A stretch of 16,365 bases of DNA from Candidatus Aquidulcis frankliniae (GCA_009925905.1 RFPZ01000023.1:1-16365), one strand, 5' to 3'; counted from the first letter of the stretch, positions 1-7,616 are shown. Notes: a model not told the origin generated them from the letters alone. Numbers and translations are program-made.

Positions 1-1228
1 CATTGGTCCCGCGGACGCCAAGCGAAGCTACCTCTCCGCACCCGCGGTGATCTCGGCGGCGCTCGCGACCGGCTGCGACGCCATTCACCCCGGCTACGGC
101 TTCCTTTCGGAGAACGCCACCTTCGCCGAAGCGGCCGCCGCGCACGGGCTCACCTTTATTGGCCCCTCTGCCGAAGTGCTCGAGCGCTTCGAGAGCAAGG
201 CGGGGGTGCGCGCACTCCTCGCCAAGCACGGCCTCCCTACGATTCCTGGCTCCGACGGCGTGGTTGCCGACGAGGCGGCGGCGGCGAAGGCCGCAGCAAA
301 GATTGGCTACCCGGTGATTCTCAAAGCTTCTGCCGGCGGCGGTGGACGCGGCATGCGCGTGATCCAGAACGCCGACGACTTGGCGCAGCTCTTCTCGCTC
401 TGCACCCAAGAGGCACAGGCGGCGTTCGGCGACGGCTCGCTCTACCTCGAGAAGTACCTCGTCGACACGCATCACGTTGAGGTGCAGATTGCCGTCGACA
501 AGAGCGGCACCGCGCTGCACTTCGGTGAGCGCGACTGCTCCGTACAGCGACGCCACCAGAAGCTCGTCGAAGAGTCACCCTCCACCGCACTCACGCCAAA
601 GGTGCGCGAAGAGTTCTTGACGCGCGCCGCGAAGGCGATCGGCGCCGCGGGGTATCGCAACCTAGGAACATTGGAGTTCTTGGTCGGCCCCGATGGGAAG
701 CCGTACTTCATCGAGATCAACTGCCGCATTCAGGTGGAACATCCGGTCACCGAGGCGGTGACAGGTGTCGATTTGGTCGCACTACAAATTCGATTGGCCG
801 CGGGCGAGTTGATGCCAATGACGCAGGCCGAGGTGGAGCGCCGCGGTCACGCGATCGAGTTCCGCCTCACCGCCGAAGATCCGGCACAGGAGTTCCGACC
901 ACAGGCGGGTGAGATCACGACATTCCGATCGCCGAGCGGCCCATGGGTGCGTTTCGATTCGCATCTCTATGCCGGCTATGAGGTGCCGCCGTATTACGAC
1001 AGCCTGCTCGCCAAGTTGATCGTGTGGGGGAACACCCGTGAAGAGGCGATCGCTCGCTCGCGCGCCGCACTCCGCGAGGTAGAGATCGACGGTGTGGCGA
1101 CGACGCGCGACTTCTTCCTCGGCCTGCTCGAGACACCATCGTTCCTGAACGGCACCGCCACCACCGGCATGCTCGATGCGATCGGCACCGCCGACATCTT
1201 GGCCGCCGCGCCGAAGGCTCGCGCATGA
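1..1228 (+). CDS. accC: Acetyl-CoA carboxylase biotin carboxylase subunit (5' end outside window)
   Basis: AccC uses ATP and bicarbonate to carboxylate the biotin on BCCP, the first step of malonyl-CoA synthesis. The frame is open from base 2 with no start codon, so roughly the first 60 residues lie upstream. Family landmarks appear in order: the HPGYGFLSEN motif, the ATP-grasp glycine-rich loop KASAGGGGRGM, the ERDCSVQRRHQK segment with its catalytic-region lysine, the metal/ATP motif EINCRIQVEHPVTE, and the C-terminal biotin-carboxylase domain starting near HAIEFRLTAEDP. The usual Thr in the ENTR-type motif is Cys here, while the Glu, Asn and Arg ligands are kept. The TGA stop overlaps the fabZ ATG (ATGA), which suggests translational coupling. 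accB is not adjacent but lies three genes downstream. A pyruvate or propionyl-CoA carboxylase subunit is possible, but the fab context favours AccC. Confidence 0.95.
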   Translation, partial: IGPADAKRSYLSAPAVISAALATGCDAIHPGYGFLSENATFAEAAAAHGLTFIGPSAEVLERFESKAGVRALLAKHGLPTIPGSDGVVADEAAAAKAAAKIGYPVILKASAGGGGRGMRVIQNADDLAQLFSLCTQEAQAAFGDGSLYLEKYLVDTHHVEVQIAVDKSGTALHFGERDCSVQRRHQKLVEESPSTALTPKVREEFLTRAAKAIGAAGYRNLGTLEFLVGPDGKPYFIEINCRIQVEHPVTEAVTGVDLVALQIRLAAGELMPMTQAEVERRGHAIEFRLTAEDPAQEFRPQAGEITTFRSPSGPWVRFDSHLYAGYEVPPYYDSLLAKLIVWGNTREEAIARSRAALREVEIDGVATTRDFFLGLLETPSFLNGTATTGMLDAIGTADILAAAPKARA

Positions 1229-1701
1229 ACGCACCACTGCTCGATAAGGCCGGCATTGAGGCGCTGATTCCGCATCGCGCGCCGTTCTTGCTGCTCGACC
1301 GCATCGTTTCGGAAGACCGCGAAGCGCAGACGCTGGTTGCAGAGCTCGACGTGCGACCCGACGCCTTCTGGACCCCTGGCCACTTCCCGGGGATGCCGAT
1401 CATGCCCGGCGTACTGCAGGTCGAGGCGCTCGCCCAGGCGATGGGCGTCTATGTGGCTCGCACCGAAGGGTTCGGCAATCGACTCGGCGTCTTCGCCAAA
1501 ATCGAGGAGTGCCGCTTTACGCGCATGGTTGTGCCAGGCGAAACGTTGCGCCTCGAGATTCAGATGCAGAAGCTTGGCTCCCGTATGGGCACCGCAAAGG
1601 GGACTGCGAGCGTCGATGGCGCCGCCGCCTGTACCGTCACGATTACGTTTGTGATTCCACCCGAGTCGGCGCTTCCGCGTCCGGCCGGCTCAGCCGAATA
1701 G
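1225..1701 (+). CDS. fabZ: 3-hydroxyacyl-ACP dehydratase FabZ
   Basis: FabZ removes water from (3R)-hydroxyacyl-ACP to give trans-2-enoyl-ACP in the cytoplasmic elongation cycle. The 158-residue length is normal for the hot-dog-fold family. The opening IPHRAPFLLLDRI is typical, and the catalytic helix GHFPGMPIMPGVLQVEALAQ carries the active-site His53 and Glu67. A conserved strand (FAKIEECRFTRMVVPGE) follows. The last 15 or so residues (PPESALPRPAGSAE) are a low-complexity tail. The start overlaps the accC stop by 4 nt, and no other start fits. A phosphoesterase gene follows after 13 nt. I see nothing missing, so the enzyme should be functional. Confidence 0.95.
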   Translation: MNAPLLDKAGIEALIPHRAPFLLLDRIVSEDREAQTLVAELDVRPDAFWTPGHFPGMPIMPGVLQVEALAQAMGVYVARTEGFGNRLGVFAKIEECRFTRMVVPGETLRLEIQMQKLGSRMGTAKGTASVDGAAACTVTITFVIPPESALPRPAGSAE

Positions 1702-1714
1702 CGAAGGGACAGAT

Positions 1715-2464
1715 ATGAAGCGCGTCGTCGTTCTTTCAGACATTCACGGCAACCTGGCCGCACTCGAGGCGGTCGTCGCGCGACTCCCGGCTCTGAAGCC
1801 CGATCAGGTGGCGATCCTTGGAGATCACGCCCTCTTCGGGCCGCAGCCATCCGAAACAATCGACCTGATTCAGCAACTGCAGAAGAAGGGCGCGCTGGTG
1901 ACCGCAGGCACCGGCGACATTGCTGTCTCTGATCTTGATTACGCAGCCTCGTTCCCAAGCCTCGCGGGTGGCCTTCCACCAGGACTAAAGGCTGCCGTTG
2001 AATGGACATCGGATGCCCTCGATGACGATCGCATTGAGTGGCTCCGCTCGCTACCGAGCGAGCGACGCATTCGCTACGGTGAGATCGCCGTCACCTTCTG
2101 TCACGCCTCGCCCGGCTCGCGGACCGTGCCGCTCAGTGCCGACCTTGATCCGTCGACCACGTTGGAGCTGCTCGGCCAGACCGACTCGCGCGTTGTGTGC
2201 GTGGGCTTCACCCACACCGCGCGCGTGAAGGACTACGGCTGGAAGGTGCTCGTTGACGCCGGCTCCGTTGGCATGCCGTACGACGGCGACGCCACCGCCG
2301 CCTTTACCGTGATTGACATCGATCCCGAGGAGAAGACGATCACCGCCGAGGTCTATCGCGCCAGCTACGACACCGAGAAGGTTGCCGATGCGATTAGCGC
2401 GCGCGGTCTCACGGGCGACACGTATCGCGCGGCAACGCTTCGCACTGGGAAGCTGGTGCGATGA
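1715..2464 (+). CDS. YfcE/MJ0936-like calcineurin-fold phosphoesterase with altered metal-site motifs
   Basis: This 249-residue protein has the layout of small bacterial metallophosphoesterases. It opens with SDIHGN (Asp9, His11), then LGDHALFGPQP (Asp37, usually GDxVGYGPxP), HASP with His130, and a C-terminal DAGSVGMPYDGD block corresponding to the family's NPGSVGQPRDGD. Two core motifs are changed. The GNHD motif reads G65-T-G-D68, losing the metal-ligand Asn and the catalytic His. The GHTH motif reads G164-F-T-H167, losing its first His. It may therefore be weakly active, bind one metal only, or act as a non-catalytic binder. An AAGGG ribosome-binding site lies 6 nt before ATG 1715, and the stop overlaps the fabF ATG. 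Its position inside a fatty-acid operon suggests a linked role, perhaps phosphopantetheine or nucleotide turnover, but the substrate is unknown. Confidence 0.85.
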   Translation: MKRVVVLSDIHGNLAALEAVVARLPALKPDQVAILGDHALFGPQPSETIDLIQQLQKKGALVTAGTGDIAVSDLDYAASFPSLAGGLPPGLKAAVEWTSDALDDDRIEWLRSLPSERRIRYGEIAVTFCHASPGSRTVPLSADLDPSTTLELLGQTDSRVVCVGFTHTARVKDYGWKVLVDAGSVGMPYDGDATAAFTVIDIDPEEKTITAEVYRASYDTEKVADAISARGLTGDTYRAATLRTGKLVR

Positions 2465-3735
2465 GCAACGAGCAGCGCGTCGTCGTTACCGGCATGGGGG
2501 CGGTCTCGCCCCTCGGCCGTGGCGTTGCCGCGCTCTGGGACGGTCTGCTCGCGGGGCGATCCGGCGTTCGCGCGCTGCAGGGCCTTGACCTAACCGGCCA
2601 AGAGGTGGACTTCGGTGGCCAAGCGATTGGCTTTGATCCTTCGGATGTTCTGGAGCCGAAGCAGGTCAAGCGCCTCGATCGTTTCACCCACTTCGCCATC
2701 GCCGCCGCCGCTGAGGCGCTCGCCTCGGCCGGGCTGCCGCCGCGCTTTGAAGCGGGCGAATCTTCCGAAGGTGTCGCCACGATCATCGGATCGGGCTTGG
2801 GCGGCGCAACCACTCTCTTTGAGCAGGCCGCTGTGTTCGCCGAGCGTGGCGCCGGTCGCATCTCGCCCTTCTTGGTTCCGGCCGCGATCGGCAACATGGC
2901 CTCGGGCGAGGTCGCGATTCATGTTGGCGCACAGGGTCCGTCGTTTGGTGCGGTGAGCGCCTGCGCCACCGCAGGGCACGCGATAGGTGAGGCGTACGAG
3001 ATGATTCGTCGCGGCGACGCCACGATGGCGCTCGCCGGCGGTACCGAAGCGGCGCTCCACCCGGTAGTGATCGCAGGATTCAACAATATGCGTGCCCTCT
3101 CGCGCAGCGGTGCGTCATCAACGGGAGGCAACCCCGCCGCCGCTTCACGACCTTTCGACAGCGGCCGCGATGGATTCGTGATGGCCGAGGGTGCAGGGAT
3201 TCTGCTGCTGGAGCGACTCGATGTGGCGCTCGCCCGCGGCGCAACGCCACTTGCCGAGCTCGTTGGCTACGGAGCAACTGCCGATGCACTGCACATCACA
3301 CTGCCAGCGCCTGGCGGCTCTGGTGCCGTGCGCGCCGCACGTCGCGCACTCGCCAAGGCGGGTCGAATCGGTGCCGACATTGATCACGTCAACGCTCACG
3401 CGACCTCAACGCCAGAGGGCGACAAGGCCGAGCTCGAGGCGATCCGCACGATTCTCGGCGAGGGCTCGCGCGCGAGTGTCACCGCTACCAAGAGTGCGAT
3501 CGGCCACACGCTCGGTGCCGCGGGCGGTCTTGGATCGATTGCCACGATCAGCGCGATGCGCGATGGCCGCGTACATCCTACACTGAACCTCGCCGCACCA
3601 GATCCAGCCACGGCTGGACTGAACATCGTCACTGGTGCGCCGGCAGCGCAGCAGGTAAACCTCGCGCTTGTGAACGCCTTCGGCTTCGGTGGTCAGAACT
3701 CGGCACTCCTCTTCGCGAAGTGGGAGGGCCGCTAA
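2461..3735 (+). CDS. fabF: 3-oxoacyl-ACP synthase II (FabF)
   Basis: FabF condenses malonyl-ACP with acyl-ACP to lengthen the chain by two carbons. The 424-residue protein shows the thiolase-fold condensing-enzyme signature throughout: VVVTGMGAVSPLG at the N-terminus, nucleophile Cys168 in VSACATAGHAIGEA, first catalytic His313 in NAHATSTPEGD, Lys344 and second His349 in TKSAIGHTLGAAGG, and the closing NAFGFGGQNSALLF loop. NAHA replaces the common NAHG, a variant also seen in actinobacterial KasA-type enzymes. The ATG overlaps the upstream TGA by 4 nt, and the TAA stop overlaps the accB start (TAATG), so it sits in a coupled operon. All three catalytic residues are present. Confidence 0.96.
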   Translation: MSNEQRVVVTGMGAVSPLGRGVAALWDGLLAGRSGVRALQGLDLTGQEVDFGGQAIGFDPSDVLEPKQVKRLDRFTHFAIAAAAEALASAGLPPRFEAGESSEGVATIIGSGLGGATTLFEQAAVFAERGAGRISPFLVPAAIGNMASGEVAIHVGAQGPSFGAVSACATAGHAIGEAYEMIRRGDATMALAGGTEAALHPVVIAGFNNMRALSRSGASSTGGNPAAASRPFDSGRDGFVMAEGAGILLLERLDVALARGATPLAELVGYGATADALHITLPAPGGSGAVRAARRALAKAGRIGADIDHVNAHATSTPEGDKAELEAIRTILGEGSRASVTATKSAIGHTLGAAGGLGSIATISAMRDGRVHPTLNLAAPDPATAGLNIVTGAPAAQQVNLALVNAFGFGGQNSALLFAKWEGR

Positions 3736-4520
3736 TGGCAGAGAAGCGTCGCGTTCGGCTGCAGAAGAGCGCACGTCGTGCCCTGCAAGCGGCACGTGAT
3801 GCGGCTCGTCGCGCCCGCGGCGACGCCCCTGAGGTTGCGCCGCCGGGCAGCGTAACGCCACCATCGACCCCAGCCATAGAGCGGCTTGCGCCGCGAAACC
3901 TATCCCGCCTCGTTGAGAGTGCGCTGCCACCTGCGGCCTCGTCGCCGACGCAGAGCACCCCACCTCGACCACGTAAGGGGGAGAGCCGTACTGGCGCACG
4001 CCTCCCCGCAAACATGCCACTCACCACCGATGACGCCGCCCTGATCGAGATCGTTGATCGCCTCGCCGTCGTTGCCGACGGCAGCGGCCTCGCCGAGGTT
4101 GAACTTTCGGCTGGCCGCACTCGAGTGGTTGTGCGCAGCCGCACTGCCGTGCAGGGGAGCCACGTGGTGGTGGCTGGCGCCGCACCTGCCGCACAGGGCA
4201 CCGCGAGCGCCGCGCCCGTACCTCTCCCAACCGGCACAAAGCCAGCGCAAGCTGCATCAACGAGTGCCGCGGCACCGAGTGGCCCCGTTGTGAACGCACC
4301 ACTCACGGGCATCTTCTATGCCGCCCCGTCGCCAGGAGCGCCAGCATTTATCTCGGTCGGCTCCATCGTGGCGGTTGGTCAGCCGATCGGCCTGATTGAA
4401 GCGATGAAGCTCTTCAATGAGATCAAGAGCGATAAGGCGGGTCGAGTGGCGCGCATCATTGCGCAGGACGGACAGCTCGTGAAGGCGAAGACGCCGATCA
4501 TTGAGGTGGAGCCGGCATGA
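3735..4520 (+). CDS. accB: Biotin carboxyl carrier protein of acetyl-CoA carboxylase, with long N-terminal extension
   Basis: BCCP carries the carboxyl group between AccC and the carboxyltransferase. The C-terminal biotinyl domain (about residues 185-261) holds the biotin site EAMKLFNEIKS, with Lys225 as the modified residue. Residues about 95-135 (DDAALIEIVDRLAVVADGSG...) match the short helical N-terminus of ordinary BCCPs, and an Ala/Pro-rich linker joins the two. The protein has 261 residues against about 156 in E. coli because about 93 residues precede the canonical start: a strongly basic Ala/Arg helix (residues 1-35) and a Pro/Ser-rich stretch. ATG 3735 was chosen because GGAGGG lies about 7 nt upstream and it overlaps the fabF stop. 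The internal ATG at 4014 lacks a ribosome-binding site. The stop overlaps the fabH ATG. Confidence 0.92.
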   Translation: MAEKRRVRLQKSARRALQAARDAARRARGDAPEVAPPGSVTPPSTPAIERLAPRNLSRLVESALPPAASSPTQSTPPRPRKGESRTGARLPANMPLTTDDAALIEIVDRLAVVADGSGLAEVELSAGRTRVVVRSRTAVQGSHVVVAGAAPAAQGTASAAPVPLPTGTKPAQAASTSAAAPSGPVVNAPLTGIFYAAPSPGAPAFISVGSIVAVGQPIGLIEAMKLFNEIKSDKAGRVARIIAQDGQLVKAKTPIIEVEPA

Positions 4521-5698
4521 GCGGGCCGCTGACCGACGGCGACGCGACGCGCATTGGTGGCGAGACCGGGCTAGCGGCGCTTCCGAATCGTACGACCCAC
4601 ATCGTTGGCTGGGGACACGAGGTTCCGAAGGCGACGATCAGCAACAGCGACCTTGAGCAGATCGTTGAGACGAGCGATGAGTGGATCAGCACGCGGACCG
4701 GCATTCGTGAGCGACATATCGCCGATGACGGCGAAACCACGGCGTCCATGGGTGCAATCGCCGCCGCCCGCGCGCTCGCTGTTGCTGGCGTTTCAGCCGA
4801 CTCTGTTGATCTAATCGTCGTTGCCACGCTCACGCCAGATCACCCGATGCCGAGCACCGCGGTGCTGATCAAAGAGGCGATTGGTAGTCATCGCGCCGCC
4901 GCATTTGATCTGTCCGCCGCCTGCTCGGGCTTCGCCTATGCCTACGCCGTCGCGCACGGCTTTCTCACCGCCGGCCTTGGCCAGCGTGCACTCGTCATCG
5001 GTGCTGAGTCGCTTTCACGCATCGTCGATTGGAGTGATCGTTCAACCTGCGTCCTCTTTGGCGACGGCGCTGGTGCAATCGTGCTCGATGCGCTTGATCT
5101 GCACGATGATCAGATCATCGCCACGCGCCCAGGCACGCTGAGTTTTGAACTCTCCGCCGATCCTTCGGGCGCGTTTGCGCTATGGATTCCTGGCGGCTCA
5201 GGCTCCGACGCTGATCCTCTGATCAAGATGGATGGAGCGAAGACCTACGTCTATGCCACGCGCACCATGGCGGCGGTCGCGACCGCAGCGATCGAGCGCG
5301 CCGGCCTTACCGTGCCTGAGGTCGACCTTGTGATTCCGCATCAGGCGAACCTGCGCATCATTGAACACGTCTCCAAGGCGATCGAGTTCCCAATGGAGAA
5401 GATCTTCGTCAATCTCGACCGATACGGAAATACCTCGGCCGCGAGCATCCCGATCGCGCTCTCCGAAGCGGTGGCTGCGGGCCGACTGAAGCCGGGCGAT
5501 GTCTTCTGCACGGTTGCCTTCGGCGGGGGGTACACCTCCGGGTCCTTTGTCACGCGCTGGGATGCGGATCCTGCCCATGGCGCACGCGCCGCAGCGGTGG
5601 ACCCGAGCACGATCAAGATCAAGCGACCTGATGGGGGAGCGAAGGCGGCGAGAGTGCCAGCGGCGCTCAAGGTGCTGCTAGACGCGAAGCGCCGCTAA
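4517..5698 (+). CDS. fabH: 3-oxoacyl-ACP synthase III (FabH) with terminal extensions
   Basis: FabH starts fatty-acid synthesis by condensing an acyl-CoA primer with malonyl-ACP. The catalytic triad is visible: Cys136 in SAACSGFAYAYA, His275 in VIPHQANLRII, and Asn305 in RYGNTSAASIP. The glycine loop FGGGYTSGSFVTRW closes the core near residue 345. At 393 residues it exceeds the usual 310-330. About 26 residues precede the normal beginning (THIVGWGHEVPK), and about 48 follow it, ending in a Lys/Arg-rich tail (IKIKRPDGGAKAARVPAALK). The start overlaps the accB TGA (ATGA), which supports the longer N-terminus. A 40-nt spacer separates it from fabG. The catalytic residues are intact, so activity is expected. 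Confidence 0.94.
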   Translation: MSGPLTDGDATRIGGETGLAALPNRTTHIVGWGHEVPKATISNSDLEQIVETSDEWISTRTGIRERHIADDGETTASMGAIAAARALAVAGVSADSVDLIVVATLTPDHPMPSTAVLIKEAIGSHRAAAFDLSAACSGFAYAYAVAHGFLTAGLGQRALVIGAESLSRIVDWSDRSTCVLFGDGAGAIVLDALDLHDDQIIATRPGTLSFELSADPSGAFALWIPGGSGSDADPLIKMDGAKTYVYATRTMAAVATAAIERAGLTVPEVDLVIPHQANLRIIEHVSKAIEFPMEKIFVNLDRYGNTSAASIPIALSEAVAAGRLKPGDVFCTVAFGGGYTSGSFVTRWDADPAHGARAAAVDPSTIKIKRPDGGAKAARVPAALKVLLDAKRR

Positions 5699-5738
5699 GC
5701 GCGACACTACCCACGACAGTTCCAGTAGAGGAGGTCAC

Positions 5739-6255
5739 ATGTTTGAGCTCAACGGATACGCCGCCATCGTCACCGGTGGAGCCCGCGGCATCGGTCGCGC
5801 CATCGCCGTCGCCCTTGCCGACGCAGGTGCCGACGTGTTGATTACCTATAAGGGGAACACCGCTGCCGCCGATGCCGTGGTCGCCGAGATCGCCGCCAAG
5901 GGTCGCAAGGCGATTGCCCTGCAGGCCGATGCCGCCGATCCTGATGCCGCCGTTGCCGTGGTCGCGAAGGCGATCGAAGCGTTTGGCAAGGTCGACCTGC
6001 TCGTCAACAACGCCGGTATCACCCGCGACACGCTCATCTTGCGCATGACGCCTGAGCAGTGGCGCGAGGTGATCGACACGAATCTCTCTGGCGCCTTCTA
6101 TATGACGAAGGCGGCGGTGAAGGAGATGCTGCGCGCCAAGAGTGGCCGCATCGTCAATATCACTCGCCGCAGCGGTGATCTATCTCGCATCGCGCGAGGC
6201 CTCGTATGTCACCGGGCAGGTGCTCGGCGTCGACGGTGGCCTGGTGATGATGTAG
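5739..6255 (+). pseudogene. fabG: 3-oxoacyl-ACP reductase fabG with internal deletion and frame change
   Basis: FabG is the NADPH-dependent ketoacyl-ACP reductase of the elongation cycle. GAGGAGG lies 4 nt before ATG 5739. Residues 1-141 are normal short-chain dehydrogenase sequence: cofactor loop TGGARGIGR (residues 12-20), NNAG (90-93), and GRIVNI just before the catalytic region. From about base 6166 the matching sequence continues in another frame: AVIYLAS, then SYVTGQVLGVDGGLVMM and TAG at 6253-6255, the normal FabG C-terminus. By comparison with E. coli FabG (244 residues), about 74 codons are absent, including the catalytic Ser and the Tyr-x-x-x-Lys pair. The gene cannot make a working reductase as written. 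It is either a real deletion with fabG elsewhere, or an assembly or sequencing artefact, which is plausible because the function is normally essential. Confidence 0.9.
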
Positions 6256-7589
6256 TGATTCGCACCGCCCGCCCGTACGCCCTCGCGGTCGCCCTGCTGG
6301 CGACGATCTTCGCGGCAACCGCTATCTGGGCGAGCACGCCACCAGGCCCTGCGGCTGCGACGCCAACCAACATTCTTGGCACCGACGGTCGCTACACGCT
6401 CCTCTTCCTTGGCAGCGACAAGCGCTGCGGTGGCGCGCTGCGAGACAAGACCGCGGAACGCTGTGGCGAAGGGGTGCTGAATGCGACCGACTGGACTTGG
6501 TCCCCCGCGAACGACAAGGCTGCAGGTGTGCCACGAGACCAACTTGGCTCCGAGCGAACCGACGTGATCATGCTCCTCACCGTTGACCCGTTCAGCGGCC
6601 AAACTGCCGCATACAGCATTCCGCGTGATCTCTACGGCTTCCCGCTGAAGCCAGCGCTCGCGAAGTCCTTCTGCCGCGCTGGCTCAAAGATCTTCACCGA
6701 CAAGATCAACGCGATGATCGTTCGGGCGCAACAGTGTGCGCGCTCCAACATGACGGCAACCCAGCGCGCGGCATGGGACAAGAAGCTCGCATGGGAGCGC
6801 AGCATCGTGGCCGCAGATCTCATGACGCAGAATCTTGCCTGGGGCCTCGGCATCGAGATTGACGACTGGACGCTCACGACCTTCGGCACCTCGGACATCC
6901 TCGCCTCAAACGCGATGTATGGCGACCTGCTCTTCTTGCGGCCGGGTCGTGCCGACAACTACCCGAGCAGCAAGGTGATCGGCTGGAGCCACGCCAATTG
7001 CAAGGAGCCTGGTACCACCAAGACGATTCGCACGACCAGCCCCTACTTCGTTGAGGGTTCGTGCGACACCACGATTCCACTGAGCGCGGCCACGAACGAG
7101 AGCTGTGCCTTCCGCGTGCCGAGCACCCTCTGGACGGGGTTCGGTCGTGCACGAAAGTACGACGACGTCGGACCGCGCTCGCTTCGTCACCAGCGCTTGG
7201 TGGCCGGCATCACGCTGCGTGTTCTCGAGGCGAATCGATTTCGTGCCGCGACCCTTGCCTCAATGATGAACCTGCGCTGGTACAAGAAGGGCCCACCACT
7301 CGTGCGAGGTACCATCACCGCCGCAAACGTCGAGGCGATCTTCAACGTGATCGAATTTGCGAAGCCCGCCCTTGAACTGGGCCCTGATGTGGCGGGTGGC
7401 TGGAAGTCCCTGCTGATGACGGGCGGTACCGACAGCGTGAAGAAGTGTGCGTTGGCAGGAGCCAAGATGCGATTTGCGCCGACCGCGGCAACCCTTGCAT
7501 CAACGATCAGTTGCACGAAGGCATGGCTAGCACCGTACTTCGGACCTGTTGCCGATCACCTCAACGAAGGGCCGCCCGTCGCGCCGTAG
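6255..7589 (+). CDS. LytR-CpsA-Psr (LCP) family cell-envelope protein
   Basis: LCP proteins transfer undecaprenyl-linked glycopolymers to the cell wall or a related envelope polymer, outside the membrane. I start it at GTG 6255, whose G is also the last base of the fabG TAG (TAGTG), giving 444 residues. Residues 5-25 form one hydrophobic signal/anchor helix. LCP landmarks follow: LLFLGSDKR (residues 49-57), RTDVIMLLTVDP (101-112), SIPRDLYGFPL (121-131) and DKINAMI (149-155), then a late RSLRHQRLVAGITLRVLEANRF helix. The Asp and Arg residues that bind the lipid pyrophosphate in the family are present at these motifs. Nine cysteines after the anchor suggest disulfides. The fabG start frame is continuous with this gene, but only because of the fabG deletion. 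It ends 15 bp from the convergent NRAMP gene. Confidence 0.85.
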   Translation: MIRTARPYALAVALLATIFAATAIWASTPPGPAAATPTNILGTDGRYTLLFLGSDKRCGGALRDKTAERCGEGVLNATDWTWSPANDKAAGVPRDQLGSERTDVIMLLTVDPFSGQTAAYSIPRDLYGFPLKPALAKSFCRAGSKIFTDKINAMIVRAQQCARSNMTATQRAAWDKKLAWERSIVAADLMTQNLAWGLGIEIDDWTLTTFGTSDILASNAMYGDLLFLRPGRADNYPSSKVIGWSHANCKEPGTTKTIRTTSPYFVEGSCDTTIPLSAATNESCAFRVPSTLWTGFGRARKYDDVGPRSLRHQRLVAGITLRVLEANRFRAATLASMMNLRWYKKGPPLVRGTITAANVEAIFNVIEFAKPALELGPDVAGGWKSLLMTGGTDSVKKCALAGAKMRFAPTAATLASTISCTKAWLAPYFGPVADHLNEGPPVAP

Positions 7590-7593
7590 CGCG
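7580..7593. repeat. Short GC-rich inverted repeat at the LCP 3' end
   Basis: CGCGC, a four-base loop CGTA, then GCGCG form a 5-bp perfect stem that covers the LCP stop codon. It has no T tract. It may add to transcript-end structure together with the next hairpin, but it is short enough to occur by chance. Confidence 0.3.
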
Positions 7594-7599
7594 GGGCAT

Positions 7600-7616
7600 C
7601 TCGCCTAGACGGCGAG
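7600..7616. terminator. Candidate bidirectional terminator hairpin between convergent genes
   Basis: CTCGCC, loop TAGAC, GGCGAG form a perfect 6-bp GC-rich stem between the LCP stop (+ strand) and the NRAMP stop (- strand); the NRAMP TAG lies at the loop. There is no clear U tract in either direction, so this is a structural candidate rather than a classical intrinsic terminator. Its placement exactly at a convergent junction is the main support. Confidence 0.45.

Noticed and set aside
3406..4312. Overlapping - strand open frames of 204 and 227 residues opposite fabF/accB
   Set aside because: Both are antisense to genes with clear catalytic motifs and show no recognisable domain.
4014..4520. 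Short canonical-length accB starting at ATG 4014
   Set aside because: No ribosome-binding site precedes this ATG, while ATG 3735 has GGAGGG and a stop/start overlap.
5739..7589. Single 616-residue FabG-LCP fusion protein
   Set aside because: The continuous frame exists only because fabG is shifted at about 6162. Residues after 142 of the fused frame are FabG C-terminal DNA read in the wrong frame, and the LCP gene has its own GTG and signal anchor at 6255.
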